Below are positions 8,050-17,944 of a stretch of 64,000 nt of DNA, in pieces; within the stretch, counting starts at the first letter, position 1; each line of letters begins with the position of its first letter. A program made the position numbers and the translations under genes. The notes beneath the pieces are model-generated. The model worked only from the letters and a program-made list of their open reading frames with translations. It was not told the DNA's origin and searched no databases. The DNA comes from Treponema denticola. GTDB lineage: Bacteria; Spirochaetota; Spirochaetia; Treponematales; Breznakiellaceae. The stretch is from assembly GCA_020719845.1 (NCBI GenBank), contig DYPP01000001.1, forward strand, positions 39,509-103,508, read 5' to 3'.

Positions 8050-9806
8050 CCGGAACAAAGGGAAAAGTCGTCGCCGTCAACGGCAACATGGTGGGTGTCC
8101 GTTTTGATGGTATCGTCTCCATGAACGAAGTCGGCTACGTCGTCATCGACGACAAGCGGCTGAAAAGCGAGGTTATCCGCATCCGCAGCGACGTCTGCCA
8201 GCTGCAGGTTTTTGAGATGACCAAGGGCATCGCCGTCGGCGACAGCGTCGAGTTTACCGGCGAAATGCTGGCGGTGGAAGTAGGCCCGGGCTTGCTCGGA
8301 CAAGTATTCGACGGCTTGCAGAATCCGCTGCCCAAACTGGCCGAAGAAGCGGGCTATTTTTTGGAACGGGGTATCTACCTGGACGCCCTGCCCCTGGATT
8401 CCAGCTGGGAATTCACGCCGACCGTCAAAGTCGGCACCGTGGTCGAACGGGGGGATACGCTGGGCACCGTGCCGGAAGGCGCCTTTGTGCACCGCATCAT
8501 GGTTCCCTTCAACCTGTACGGACGCTATACCGTCGCCTCGATCAAGGGCGCCGGTTCATTCCACGTGCATGACGCCGTAGCCGAACTGGATGACGAAAAG
8601 GGAAACCGCATCCCTGTGGCCATGTCTTTCCGCTGGCCGGTGAAGCGCGCTGTGGACTGCTACGCCGAGCGGCTCAAGCCGGTGGACCCCATGGTCACCC
8701 GGGTGCGCCTGATCGATACCTTCTTCCCCGTCGCCCGGGGAGGCACCTACTGCATTCCCGGTCCCTTCGGCGCCGGCAAGACGGTGCTGCAGCAGATCAC
8801 CAGCCGGCACGCCGACGTGGACATCGTCATCATCGCCGCCTGCGGCGAGCGGGCCGGCGAAGTCGTGGAAACGCTCAAGGAATTCCCGGAACTGCTGGAT
8901 CCCAAGACGGGCAAATCCCTGATGGAACGGACCATCATCATCTGCAATACCTCGTCCATGCCCGTCGCAGCCCGGGAAGCCTCGGTGTATACTGCGGTGA
9001 CCCTGGCCGAGTACTACCGCCAGATGGGGCTGCACGTGCTGCTGCTGGCGGATTCCACCAGCCGCTGGGCGCAGGCCATGCGCGAAATGTCCGGCCGTCT
9101 GGAAGAGATCCCCGGCGAAGAAGCCTTTCCGGCCTACCTGGAATCGGTCATCGCCGGCTTCTACGAACGCGCCGGCATCGTCCGGCTCAAGGACGGCGGC
9201 ACCGGTTCGGTGACCATCGGCGGCACGGTCAGTCCTGCGGGGGGCAACTTTGAGGAGCCCGTCACCCAGGCCACGCTGAAAGTGGTGGGCGCCTTCCACG
9301 GCCTGTCCCGGGAACGGTCGGACGCCCGCAAATACCCGGCCATTCACCCGTTGGATTCCTGGTCCAAGTACGGCGGCATCATCGACGACCAAAAGGTACG
9401 CTACGCCCACAAGTTCATGAGCCGGGGCAGCGAAGTAGAGCAGATGATGAAGGTCGTCGGCGAAGAAGGCACCAGCGTCGAAGATTTTATCGTCTATCTG
9501 AAGGGTACCTTCCTGGACGCGGTCTACTTTCAGCAGAACTCCTTTGACGCCGTCGACGCTGCGGTCAGTCCGGACCGGCAGAAGCACGTCTTCAATTTTA
9601 TCCTGACCATCCTGGCTTCCCGCTTCAAGTTCAAGGAAAAGGAAGAAGCCCGGACCTGGTTCAACCGCCTCCGGCAGAAGTTTCTGGACTACAACGGCTC
9701 GGAATGGAAGGGTGAGCGGTTCGTCGCCCTGGAAAAGGAAATCACCGAAACCGTCGCCGAACGGTCGGCGGGGATCGACGCGGGCGCTGATAAGATACTG
9801 GTCTAG
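8046..9806 (+). CDS. atpA: V-type ATPase catalytic subunit A
   Basis: 586 residues. The Walker A loop GPFGAGKT (residues 239-246) and Walker B-region LLLADSTSRWAQAMREMSGRLEE, with the IPGEEAFP segment after it, identify the catalytic subunit. The length and the non-homologous insert between residues ~110 and 190 are typical of V/A-type A subunits rather than F1 beta. Together with subunit B it forms the A3B3 head that hydrolyses or makes ATP. The start overlaps the DUF2764 stop. Confidence 0.97.
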   Translation: MTGTKGKVVAVNGNMVGVRFDGIVSMNEVGYVVIDDKRLKSEVIRIRSDVCQLQVFEMTKGIAVGDSVEFTGEMLAVEVGPGLLGQVFDGLQNPLPKLAEEAGYFLERGIYLDALPLDSSWEFTPTVKVGTVVERGDTLGTVPEGAFVHRIMVPFNLYGRYTVASIKGAGSFHVHDAVAELDDEKGNRIPVAMSFRWPVKRAVDCYAERLKPVDPMVTRVRLIDTFFPVARGGTYCIPGPFGAGKTVLQQITSRHADVDIVIIAACGERAGEVVETLKEFPELLDPKTGKSLMERTIIICNTSSMPVAAREASVYTAVTLAEYYRQMGLHVLLLADSTSRWAQAMREMSGRLEEIPGEEAFPAYLESVIAGFYERAGIVRLKDGGTGSVTIGGTVSPAGGNFEEPVTQATLKVVGAFHGLSRERSDARKYPAIHPLDSWSKYGGIIDDQKVRYAHKFMSRGSEVEQMMKVVGEEGTSVEDFIVYLKGTFLDAVYFQQNSFDAVDAAVSPDRQKHVFNFILTILASRFKFKEKEEARTWFNRLRQKFLDYNGSEWKGERFVALEKEITETVAERSAGIDAGADKILV

Positions 9807-9821
9807 GACGGGGAGCTTGGC

Positions 9822-11120
9822 ATGAAAAAGGTATACAGCAAGATAGAATCCATTACGGGCAACGTCATCGCCGTACGGGCGGAGGATATCCGCTACGGCG
9901 ACCTGGCGGAAATCGATACCGTTTTCGGCACCTCCCTGGCGGAGGTCATCCGGCTGCAGGATGACCTGGTCTCCCTGCAGGTCTTTGCCGGCGGGCGTGG
10001 TATTTCCACCGGGGATACGGTGCGCTTCCTGGGACATCCGATGAAGATTTCCTATTCGGACAACCTGCTGGGCCGGGTTTTTACCGGTTCCGGCGATCCC
10101 CGGGACAAGGGTCCGGCGCTGAAAGAAAACCTGATCCCCATCGGGGGGCCGTCGGTCAATCCTTCCAAGCGCATCATCCCGCGCCGCATGATCCGGACGG
10201 GCATCCCCATGATCGACCTGTTCAATACGTTGGTGGTTTCCCAGAAGCTGCCCATTTTCTCCGTCTCCGGGGAGCCGTACAACGAGCTGTTGGCCCGCAT
10301 CGCCATGCAGGCCGAGGTCGACATCATCGTGCTGGGCGGCATGGGGCTCAAGTATGATGATTACCTGTACTTCAAGGATACCCTGGAAGAAGGCGGCGCC
10401 CTGTCCCGGACGGTAATGTTCGTGCATACCGCCTCGGACCCGGTGGTCGAGTGCCTCATGGTGCCGGACATCGCGCTGGCGGTGGCCGAAAAATTCGCCC
10501 TGGACGGCAAGGACGTGCTGGTGCTGCTGACGGACATGACCAACTTTTCCGATTCCATGAAGGAAATCGCCATCACCCAGGAGCAGGTGCCTTCCAACCG
10601 CGGCTATCCCGGCGACCTGTACAGCCAGCTGGCGGCGCGCTACGAGAAGGCCGTCGACTTTGATACTTCCGGTTCCATCACCATCCTGGGCGTGACCACC
10701 ATGCCCGGGGACGACGTGACCCACCCGGTACCGGACAATACGGGGTACATCACCGAGGGCCAGTACTATCTGAAGAACGGACGGATCGAACCCTTCGGGT
10801 CCCTGTCCCGGCTCAAGCAGCAGGTAAACGGCAAGACCCGGGCCGACCACCGGGCGCTCATGGACGGCATGATCAAGCTCTACGCGGCCTACAAGGACAC
10901 CCTTGAAAAGAAAGCCATGGGTTTCATGATGTCCGACTGGGACGGAAAGCTGCTTAAATACGGCGCTCAGTTTGAAAAGGGAATGATGGACCTTTCGGTC
11001 AACATTCCCCTGGAGCAGGCGCTTGATCTGGGCTGGGAAATCATGGCCGACTGTTTCAATCCCGAAGAGACGGGCTTGCGCACCGAACTGATCGAGAAAT
11101 TCTGGCCCAAGAAAGCGTAG
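9822..11120 (+). CDS. atpB: V-type ATPase non-catalytic subunit B
   Basis: 432 residues; SD GGGGAG sits before ATG 9822. It is homologous to subunit A but the P-loop is replaced by [15 protein letters not shown], as expected for the non-catalytic subunit, and it has the [17 protein letters not shown] segment typical of B. It alternates with A in the hexameric head. It lies 15 bases after atpA. Confidence 0.96.
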   Translation: MKKVYSKIESITGNVIAVRAEDIRYGDLAEIDTVFGTSLAEVIRLQDDLVSLQVFAGGRGISTGDTVRFLGHPMKISYSDNLLGRVFTGSGDPRDKGPALKENLIPIGGPSVNPSKRIIPRRMIRTGIPMIDLFNTLVVSQKLPIFSVSGEPYNELLARIAMQAEVDIIVLGGMGLKYDDYLYFKDTLEEGGALSRTVMFVHTASDPVVECLMVPDIALAVAEKFALDGKDVLVLLTDMTNFSDSMKEIAITQEQVPSNRGYPGDLYSQLAARYEKAVDFDTSGSITILGVTTMPGDDVTHPVPDNTGYITEGQYYLKNGRIEPFGSLSRLKQQVNGKTRADHRALMDGMIKLYAAYKDTLEKKAMGFMMSDWDGKLLKYGAQFEKGMMDLSVNIPLEQALDLGWEIMADCFNPEETGLRTELIEKFWPKKA

Positions 11121-11133
11121 GGCTGGGGGTCGT

Positions 11134-11733
11134 ATGGCTAAGATCAAGCTGACCAAGAACGAGCTCAAGAAGCAGAAGGATGAGCTGAAGATGTATCAGC
11201 GCTACCTGCCGACGCTGATGCTCAAAAAGCAGCAGCTCCAGACGGAGATCCGCATCACCGAAACCAGGGTGCGGGAGCTCAGGGAAGAAAAAGAACGGAT
11301 CGACGAATCCTTCAAGGCCTGGATCGCCGTGTTCGGCGAAACCGGCGTCTTTACGCCGGATATTCTCACCGTAACGGAGTTGCGCACCGTGGAAGGCAAT
11401 ATCGCCGGCGTCGAGATCCCCGTATTCAAAGGCGCGGATTTTGCCGTCCGGAGCTATGACTTGGCCCGTACGCCCCTGTGGCTGGATACGGCGGTCGACC
11501 GGATGCGGCAAGTTTTACTCCTGGATCTGGAAGCCCGAATTCTGGAAGAACAGCGCCGCCGCCTGGAAAAGGAACTGCGCACCACGACCCAGCGGGTCAA
11601 CCTGTTTGAGAAGGTCAAGATTCCCGAAGCCAAAATCAATATAAAGAAGATCCGTGTCTATCTGGGGGATCAGCAGACTGCGGCGGTGGTGCGCGGCAAG
11701 ATCGCCAAACGTGGCATGGAGAGGGCCGTCTAA
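11134..11733 (+). CDS. atpD: V-type ATPase subunit D (central rotor)
   Basis: 199 residues beginning AKIKLTKNELKKQKDEL, the conserved N-terminal helix of subunit D, and ending in a second long helix (EEQRRRLEKELRTTTQRVNLFEK). The antiparallel coiled coil is the rotor axle inside the A3B3 head. Its stop TAA shares an A with the ATG of subunit I (TAATG). Confidence 0.93.
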   Translation: MAKIKLTKNELKKQKDELKMYQRYLPTLMLKKQQLQTEIRITETRVRELREEKERIDESFKAWIAVFGETGVFTPDILTVTELRTVEGNIAGVEIPVFKGADFAVRSYDLARTPLWLDTAVDRMRQVLLLDLEARILEEQRRRLEKELRTTTQRVNLFEKVKIPEAKINIKKIRVYLGDQQTAAVVRGKIAKRGMERAV

Positions 11734-13589
11734 TGATAGCACCCATGAAAAAGGTTTCCCTGGTAGTCATGGATCGCGAGCGGGACGCCGCCCTGGAGCG
11801 GCTCCGCTCTCTGGGCGTGGTTCACCTGGAACGGCGCGCGGTGGGTTCGGATACCTTGAGCCGGTTGCTGGAAAAAAAATCTCGGGCCGAGACGGCTATC
11901 GGCATCCTGCGCAACTACGCCGGCGCGGCACCCCGCGCTGAGAGCTCCCCGGCGGTACCTGCGGATGCTTTGGTGGATACGGTCCTGGGCTTGATGGAAA
12001 AACGCAAAGCCGAGCAGGAAGCGCTGACCGCCGATTTGAAGGAATTAGCCCGCATCGCGCCCTGGGGGGACTTTGATCCCCGGGAACTTGCCCTGCTGGC
12101 CGCATCCGGCATGGTGCTGGTTCCCTATGAGTTATCCTTAAAAAGCTATGCCGACGTGGGGGATACGGCGCGGCTATTGGTCCTTCGGGCGGATCGGAAC
12201 CTGGTCCGCTGTCTGGCCGTCGGCGCGCCCTTGCCCGCCGAAGCGCCCTTTGTATTGCCCCTGCAATCCCTGTCCGCCTTGCAAGCCGCCATCGAAGCCC
12301 GCCGGCAGAAAAGCGCCGGAATTGAACAGTCCCTGGCTCAATTGGCCGGGCAAAGCACCGATCTAGAAGCAGAGTTGACCCGGGTTCAAGAGGCTATAGA
12401 ATTCGAGATCGCCCGCTGCGCGATGGAAGTAACCGCCGACAGCCCCGAGGGTTTGGCCGTTTCCTGGCTATCGGGCTTTGTGCCCGCCGCCGAAGCGGGG
12501 GTACTCAAGCGCGCCGCCGCCGACTCAGGCTGGGCTTTGATCGTGGATGATCCGGCCGAAGGGGACAGTCCGCCGACGCTGGTCAGGAACAATCCATTCG
12601 TTCGGTTGGTGCAGCCCGTCTTCAGCCTGCTGGGCACCGTGCCGGGGTATCGGGAATATGACATCAGCCTGTCTTTTTTGCTCTTTTTTACCCTGTTTTT
12701 TGCCATGATTTTCGGCGATGCGGGTTATGGCGCCCTGCTATTGGCCATGGCCGTCTTTTTCGGCCTCAAATCCCGCATCAAGCAGGGCAAGATTCCCGAC
12801 GGCGCGCTGTTGATCGGCTTGTTGTCCGCCGCTACCGTCGTATGGGGCGCCATGACCGGTACGTGGTTTGCCCTGCCGGTGGATTCTTTGCCCGGCTTTA
12901 TGCAGGCCCTCATCCTGCCGCCTTTCTTCCCGGACCCGAATCTGCCTCCCAATGAAGCCACCAAAGTGGTACAGCAGAATATCAAGCATCTGTGCTTTAT
13001 TATCGGCGCCGGCCAGTTGTCGCTGGCGCATCTGAAAAACATCAAAAAGGCTTTCCCGTCCCTGACCGCCATTGCCCAGGTCGGCTGGCTCTCGATGGTG
13101 ATCGGCCTTTATTTCCTGGTGCTCAATCTGGTGCTGGACAAGACGGCTTTTCCCGTGCCCGGATACGCCCTGTGGATGATCGTCGGCGGAATCGCTACCT
13201 ACTTTGTGTTTACCGAACAGAAGGGCGGCAATTTCTTTAAAAACATCTTCAAGGGTTTGGCCAATTTTCTGCCGACGTTTCTTTCCGCGGTGTCCAGTTT
13301 TTCGGATATCATCAGCTATATCCGTTTGTTCGCCGTCGGACTGGCGGGCTACGCCATCGCGGAAAGCTTCAACGGCATGGCCGGCGCCTTGCCCTCCGGG
13401 TTGGTGCGCGTCAGCGCCGGTCTGCTTATTTTGGTATTCGGCCACGGTCTCAATCTGGCCATGAGTTCCTTGTCCGTGGTGGTGCACGGGATACGGCTCA
13501 ATATGTTGGAATACTCCGGACACCTCGGCATGGAGTGGTCCGGTGTTGGATATGCGCCTTTCGCGCTGAAGAAAAAGCGCGACGTTTAA
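11733..13589 (+). CDS. atpI: V-type ATPase membrane subunit I (a-type)
   Basis: 618 residues. A cytoplasmic N-terminal half (1-290, beginning MIAPMKKVSLVVM) is followed by about seven to eight membrane helices. The segment SDIISYIRLFAVGLAGYAIAESFN holds the membrane Arg that faces the K-ring glutamate. The overall layout and length fit subunit I/a, the stator half-channel. Its cytoplasmic part should bind the E stalks. Confidence 0.95.
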   Translation: MIAPMKKVSLVVMDRERDAALERLRSLGVVHLERRAVGSDTLSRLLEKKSRAETAIGILRNYAGAAPRAESSPAVPADALVDTVLGLMEKRKAEQEALTADLKELARIAPWGDFDPRELALLAASGMVLVPYELSLKSYADVGDTARLLVLRADRNLVRCLAVGAPLPAEAPFVLPLQSLSALQAAIEARRQKSAGIEQSLAQLAGQSTDLEAELTRVQEAIEFEIARCAMEVTADSPEGLAVSWLSGFVPAAEAGVLKRAAADSGWALIVDDPAEGDSPPTLVRNNPFVRLVQPVFSLLGTVPGYREYDISLSFLLFFTLFFAMIFGDAGYGALLLAMAVFFGLKSRIKQGKIPDGALLIGLLSAATVVWGAMTGTWFALPVDSLPGFMQALILPPFFPDPNLPPNEATKVVQQNIKHLCFIIGAGQLSLAHLKNIKKAFPSLTAIAQVGWLSMVIGLYFLVLNLVLDKTAFPVPGYALWMIVGGIATYFVFTEQKGGNFFKNIFKGLANFLPTFLSAVSSFSDIISYIRLFAVGLAGYAIAESFNGMAGALPSGLVRVSAGLLILVFGHGLNLAMSSLSVVVHGIRLNMLEYSGHLGMEWSGVGYAPFALKKKRDV

Positions 13590-13608
13590 CCGTCCAAAGG
13601 AGAATTAC

Positions 13609-14034
13609 ATGGATATCGGAATGATCGGAGTCGCCGCCAGCCTGGGTCTTTCAGCTCTTGGTTCGTCCATCGGCGCGGGAATTGCCGGCATGGCGGCTAT
13701 CGGTGCCTGGAAGAAATGTTTTCTGCAGAACAAGCCGGTACCCTTCCTGCTGGTGGCGTTCGCCGGCGCCCCGCTGACCCAGACCATTTACGGCTTTATC
13801 CTGATGAACGCCATCAGGTCCGGCGGTCTGGACGGGGTCGGGAAACTGGCGGTCGGCGTGCTGTCCGGTTTGGCTATCGGCGCTTCGGCTCTGTACCAGG
13901 GCAAAGCCGCCGCCTACTCTTCCGACGCTTTCGGAGAGACCGGCCAGGGTTTCGGCAACTACATCATGGTCGTCGGCTTGATCGAAACCGTCGCCCTGTT
14001 CGTCATGGTTTTCTCCCTCGGCCTTGTCGGCTGA
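13609..14034 (+). CDS. atpK: V-type ATPase proteolipid subunit K, probable Na+ type
   Basis: 141 residues forming two helical hairpins (four membrane spans); SD AAAGGAG precedes ATG 13609. The ion-binding glutamate is Glu126 in the last helix (GLIETVALF). The first hairpin has PLTQTIYGF (Thr57, Gln58) and helix three has Gln97 (ALYQGK). In Enterococcus hirae NtpK the Na+ ligands are Thr64, Gln65, Gln110 and Glu139 plus one backbone carbonyl, so the side-chain set is conserved here. This makes sodium the likely coupling ion. Confidence 0.93.
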   Translation: MDIGMIGVAASLGLSALGSSIGAGIAGMAAIGAWKKCFLQNKPVPFLLVAFAGAPLTQTIYGFILMNAIRSGGLDGVGKLAVGVLSGLAIGASALYQGKAAAYSSDAFGETGQGFGNYIMVVGLIETVALFVMVFSLGLVG

Positions 14035-14061
14035 TCGGTCGTTTTCCGCGTTGACCACGGA

Positions 14062-14093
14062 GACACGGAAGACGGCAGCCCTTTTTCCGTGTC
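14062..14093 (+). other. Stem-loop between atpK and ispG
   Basis: GACACGGAA (14062-14070) pairs with TTCCGTGTC (14085-14093) in a perfect 9-bp stem with a 14-nt loop. No T tract follows, so it may be an mRNA processing or partial termination site separating the two parts of the block. Confidence 0.4.
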
Positions 14094-14108
14094 CGGGTGG
14101 TTGTTGCC

Positions 14109-15227
14109 ATGGGTAAAAACAAAACTACCCGGGTTATTAAGATCGGGGGATTTGACCATCTGGATTCGGTACTCGTCGGCGGATCGTACCCGGTTTCGTT
14201 GCAGACCATGTGGAAGGATCGGCTGGAGTCGGCGGATCTGGCCGGCGCCGGGGGACAGGTCATCGTCAAAAGAATCGAACACCTGGGCGCCCTGGGTTGC
14301 GGAATTCTTCGTTTTGCGGTGCCCGATCTGGGCGCCGCCGAAGCGTTGGGAGAACTGGCGCGCCGGGTCTCCCTGCCGTTGGTGGCGGACATCCACTTTG
14401 ATTATAGAATCGCGCTGCGCTGCCTGGATTTTCCGCTGGCCAAGATACGCATCAACCCGGGAAATATCGGCTCTGCAGACCGGGTGCGCGCCGTAGTGGA
14501 CAAAGCTTCCGAAAAAAATATACCCATCCGCATCGGTGTAAACGCGGGCAGTCTGCCCCAGGATTTACGCGCCGCCGTGGATGAAGGCGCGACCACGCGG
14601 GCCCAGGCGCTGGTTGACGCGGCGGAGCGGGAACTGGCGGTGTTCGATCAACTGGGGTTCAAGAACGTGTTGCTGTCCATGAAGGCGTCTTCCATCGCGG
14701 ACACCCTCGCCGCCAACCGGATCCTAGCCGCCCGGTCGGACGTGCCCCTGCACCTGGGCGTAACCGAAGCGGGTCCGCTCATTCCCGGCATCGTGCGCAA
14801 CGCGGTGGCCCTGCACACCCTGCTGGTCGAAGGAATCGGCGCTACCCTGCGGGTGTCCCTGTCGGATACGATGGAGAACGAAGTGCTGGCGGGCCGGGAA
14901 ATTCTGGGCGCCGTGGCGGATTCCACCGAATCCGACGGCAAGGGCCGGGGGGTCAACATCGTCTCTTGTCCGCGGTGTGGCCGCAATTCCTTTGACACCC
15001 ACGCTTTTACCGAGCGCTGGCAGACCGTCCTGTATTCCCTGAAAAAAGACGTCACCGTGGCCGTGATGGGCTGTCCGGTGAATGGACCGGGAGAAGCCCG
15101 GCACGCCGATCTGGGCATTACCGGAGCGGGTGAAAAGGTGTTGATTTTCAGGCAGGGAAAGATGGTCCGCACCGTAGCCGCCGTCGACGCCGATGCGGCC
15201 TTCCGCGAGGAGCTGGACAAGCTGTGA
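14109..15227 (+). CDS. ispG: 4-hydroxy-3-methylbut-2-enyl diphosphate synthase (MEP pathway)
   Basis: 372 residues from ATG 14109; a GTG at 14097 is possible but adds residues the family lacks. An N-terminal TIM-barrel (VADIHFDYRIAL, KIRINPGNIG) is followed by the 4Fe-4S domain with ligands in NIVSCPRCGRNSFD and in MGCPVNGPGEARHADLGITG. It reduces MEcPP to HMBPP in bacterial isoprenoid synthesis. The length is that of the ordinary bacterial single-insert-free form. The TGA overlaps the next GTG. Confidence 0.96.
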   Translation: MGKNKTTRVIKIGGFDHLDSVLVGGSYPVSLQTMWKDRLESADLAGAGGQVIVKRIEHLGALGCGILRFAVPDLGAAEALGELARRVSLPLVADIHFDYRIALRCLDFPLAKIRINPGNIGSADRVRAVVDKASEKNIPIRIGVNAGSLPQDLRAAVDEGATTRAQALVDAAERELAVFDQLGFKNVLLSMKASSIADTLAANRILAARSDVPLHLGVTEAGPLIPGIVRNAVALHTLLVEGIGATLRVSLSDTMENEVLAGREILGAVADSTESDGKGRGVNIVSCPRCGRNSFDTHAFTERWQTVLYSLKKDVTVAVMGCPVNGPGEARHADLGITGAGEKVLIFRQGKMVRTVAAVDADAAFREELDKL

Positions 15228-16351
15228 AACCGTTGCGGATGATCCGTATTTTAATTTTGGCCGCTTGGGTAGCGGGCGCCATCGTTCCGGCGGTCGCGCA
15301 GACCGCGGTTTTTCCGTATTGGCTGACCCTGGAACAGGGTAAACGGTATTTTAGGGAAGGGGAGTACGGCAAAGCGCTGTTGACCTTTGAAGACGCCAAA
15401 CGTCAACGTAAAGCCAAGTTTGAAGATCTGGAAAACTCCTTGATTTATTTATTGTCCATCGATGACGTGCGTAAACTGGACGATTCTTTGCCGGCCATCG
15501 AGGAATACATTGCGGAAAATAAAAAAACCGAAGCCCAACGGGCCTTGGATGAACTTTATCTTCGGGTGCCCCGGAACGCGCTTAAAAATTCCGGCCTGGA
15601 AGCGCTCCGGGTGTTGGGTACGCTCAAGGCGTATCCGGAAGCGGATTACTGGATTGGCGAAAGCTACCGGCTGGAGGGTGAATACGGGATTGCCCTCAAA
15701 CAGTACTCGTCGGCGTATGATCAACGCGCCTTGCTGGATACGCCGGAGTTTGCCGTAGAAATCCTGTACCGGATGGCGGATATCCACTACCAGCAGCAGG
15801 AATACCAAAAGATGGAAGCAATCCTGTCCGAGCTGCTTTCCCGGGACCGTCTATGGTCGGATGAGTCGGAGAGTTTTCTGCGCAAGTCGATGGACCGCAC
15901 GCTGGCGCAGCAGGGGCTGGACCGATTCCTTTTGCTGTACCGCTACGAGTACGCGCTGTCTGAACGGGCCCACCGGCGGCTCGGTTTTTACTACTACGCC
16001 ACCGGACGGCACCCAAAAGCGCGGGAACACCTGGTTTTTGCGTTTTTGGTCCAGGTCACCACCCTGATCAATGAACTCAAAAGGCTGGATTTTGACTTTG
16101 CGTTTACCGGCTACCGGGCTCTGTTGGACGCTGCGGGGGAACGGGCCCTGTTGCGCGAATACCTGCGGACCACCGATGCCTACCGCACGGCGTATTATCT
16201 GGGCGCGGCGCTGTTCGCCACGGGCGAACGGAGCACCGCAGTGGAGCTATGGAAATCCCTGTCGTCCCAAACCATGGCGGGAGAGTGGCGGGATCGGGCC
16301 CGACGACAGTTGACCAATCCCGTCATTGAACCGATCGTGGAAAATCCCTGA
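15224..16351 (+). CDS. Exported TPR protein
   Basis: 375 residues from GTG 15224 (GTGA overlap with ispG). Residues 1-25 form a signal peptide ending near AVAQT. At least two TPR-like helix pairs are readable (GKRYFREGEYGKALLTFEDA; IGESYRLEGEYGIALKQYSSA), and the rest is helical and rich in Tyr and Arg. It is probably a periplasmic adaptor. No enzymatic motif is visible. An ispG-TPR-upp order occurs in Treponema as far as I recall, which supports the lineage assignment. Confidence 0.7.
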   Translation: MKPLRMIRILILAAWVAGAIVPAVAQTAVFPYWLTLEQGKRYFREGEYGKALLTFEDAKRQRKAKFEDLENSLIYLLSIDDVRKLDDSLPAIEEYIAENKKTEAQRALDELYLRVPRNALKNSGLEALRVLGTLKAYPEADYWIGESYRLEGEYGIALKQYSSAYDQRALLDTPEFAVEILYRMADIHYQQQEYQKMEAILSELLSRDRLWSDESESFLRKSMDRTLAQQGLDRFLLLYRYEYALSERAHRRLGFYYYATGRHPKAREHLVFAFLVQVTTLINELKRLDFDFAFTGYRALLDAAGERALLREYLRTTDAYRTAYYLGAALFATGERSTAVELWKSLSSQTMAGEWRDRARRQLTNPVIEPIVENP

Positions 16352-16366
16352 CCAAGAAGGATGTCT

Positions 16367-16864
16367 ATGAAAAGATTTTTGCTTGTCTGGATGGTGTTGT
16401 TCGCCGGTATCCCGGCGTTTGCGGATCATCCCGCCGGAATGGGTCTCGGAGCCGTAGTAGGCAGCGGCTATGGGGACAACGGCGTCGGGGGAACCCTGGG
16501 CGTCAGCCTTAAATTGCCCGGTTTGCCCATCTATTGGGCGGCGGGAATGAAGCTCAGCGACGATTCATTCAGTGTGGATGCGACCGGGGATTGGTACTTG
16601 ATCGACGCGGACCTGTACGCGGAAAAAGGCTTCAACCTGGACTGGTTTTTGGGCGCGGGAGCGTATGCTACGCTGGGGATGCAAAAAGACGAAACCCTGT
16701 TTTCCCTGGGAGCCCGCCTGCCGGTCGGGCTCTCCTGGCATGCCTCAAAAAAGGTGGAAGTTTTTCTGGATCTGGCGCCGTCGGTCGGTTTTACCACCGA
16801 ACCGCGGTTCCCGGCCTGGGGGGTGACCGCCGAGTTGGGGTTCAGAGTTTGGATGGATAGGTAG
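16367..16864 (+). CDS. Small outer-membrane beta-barrel-like protein
   Basis: 165 residues. ATG 16367 is preferred to 16361 because AAGAAGG then has a normal 6-base spacing. A signal peptide (residues 1-20, cut near AFAD) is followed by alternating hydrophobic/polar strands rich in Gly and aromatic residues ([35 protein letters not shown]). That pattern suggests an eight-stranded barrel. I recognise no family. It sits between a periplasmic TPR protein and upp. Confidence 0.6.
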   Translation: MKRFLLVWMVLFAGIPAFADHPAGMGLGAVVGSGYGDNGVGGTLGVSLKLPGLPIYWAAGMKLSDDSFSVDATGDWYLIDADLYAEKGFNLDWFLGAGAYATLGMQKDETLFSLGARLPVGLSWHASKKVEVFLDLAPSVGFTTEPRFPAWGVTAELGFRVWMDR

Positions 16865-16877
16865 CATGGAGATCAAT

Positions 16878-17942
16878 ATGAATAAAGTTGTCTTGAAAGC
16901 CCAGGATCTGGATGGGTACTTGACGGAAGCGGACAAGGCCAACATCAGCCGGATGGATGCCTTATACCGACAAGTCATGCTGTCCTTCAGCATCCTTACC
17001 AGTACAACTTCCGTGACCGAGCGGCGCAAGGAAGAGCAGAGCCTGATCGATCTGTACAACGAGATGGGCCGGGCGATGCAGGACATCTGCAAAGACGAAC
17101 CCAGCATCCACGTGTATTCGTTTCTGACTCCCCAGGAAAGCCACCCCGAAGCTTCCCGGTTGATCGCCAAACTGCGGGATGTACGCACCGGCGGTCAGGA
17201 GTTCATCTATTATATCCAGCGGGCCTATGAAATGTTGTTCAAGCTGGCTTACGCCGGCGCCCAGGCTTCAAGCAAAAACTATCTCATCGTAAAAACACCC
17301 GTCACCGCGCCGATTCAGAATTACGCGGTACACAAAATTCCCAATATCGACGATAAAATTGAGAATACCGTCCTGTGCGTCATGCTGCGGGGCGCCCTGC
17401 TGCCGTCCATGATCGTATCCAAAGAGATTCAGGAATATTCTTCCCATGGCTACGTGACGCCCTTTGCGCTGTTCAAAATTAAGCGGGACGATACCAAGCA
17501 CGAACATGACATGGAATATATCCTTGACCTGGAAAAATCCTACTTCAATCCGGATCAACTAAACGACAAGGACCTGGTTTTTGCCGATCCCATGAATGCC
17601 ACCGGCGGCAGCCTGGTGACGGTGGTAAAGTATATTCTTGAACAGGGCGTCAAACCCCGTTCGGTGCAGTTCTTCAACGTCATTTCGGCGCTCAAAGGCG
17701 CGCTGCGGGTGGTGCGCGCCCTGGACAACTGCAAGGTATATACCTTGTGGATGGATCCGGTCCTCAATGAGTCCGCGTATATCCTGCCCGGCCTGGGCGA
17801 CGCCGGGGATCGGATCAACGGCAAAGACGGGGATGACCATCCCCGGAACATCATGCAGCTGATAGCCGATTACGGCTCGAACATCGCCAACCTGTATCGG
17901 GCGCAGCTGCGGGAGATTGAGGATACCGTCCTCGGTGCCTGA
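16878..17942 (+). CDS. upp: Uracil phosphoribosyltransferase with long N-terminal extension
   Basis: 354 residues from ATG 16878, which has GGAG six bases upstream. The C-terminal ~210 residues match UPRT: the PRPP loop [15 protein letters not shown] and the uracil-binding end [13 protein letters not shown] are both intact. Ordinary Upp is about 208 residues. The first ~140 residues are an extra helical domain that I cannot assign, with an [20 protein letters not shown] segment. The core should convert uracil and PRPP to UMP. The role of the extra domain, whether regulation or oligomer contact, is unknown. Confidence 0.85.
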   Translation: MNKVVLKAQDLDGYLTEADKANISRMDALYRQVMLSFSILTSTTSVTERRKEEQSLIDLYNEMGRAMQDICKDEPSIHVYSFLTPQESHPEASRLIAKLRDVRTGGQEFIYYIQRAYEMLFKLAYAGAQASSKNYLIVKTPVTAPIQNYAVHKIPNIDDKIENTVLCVMLRGALLPSMIVSKEIQEYSSHGYVTPFALFKIKRDDTKHEHDMEYILDLEKSYFNPDQLNDKDLVFADPMNATGGSLVTVVKYILEQGVKPRSVQFFNVISALKGALRVVRALDNCKVYTLWMDPVLNESAYILPGLGDAGDRINGKDGDDHPRNIMQLIADYGSNIANLYRAQLREIEDTVLGA

Positions 17943-17944
17943 AT

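Noticed and set aside
8556-11168. An 870-codon open frame on the minus strand opposite V-ATPase subunits A and B
   Set aside because: It mirrors two highly conserved genes, has no recognisable motif and results from codon bias in high-GC DNA.
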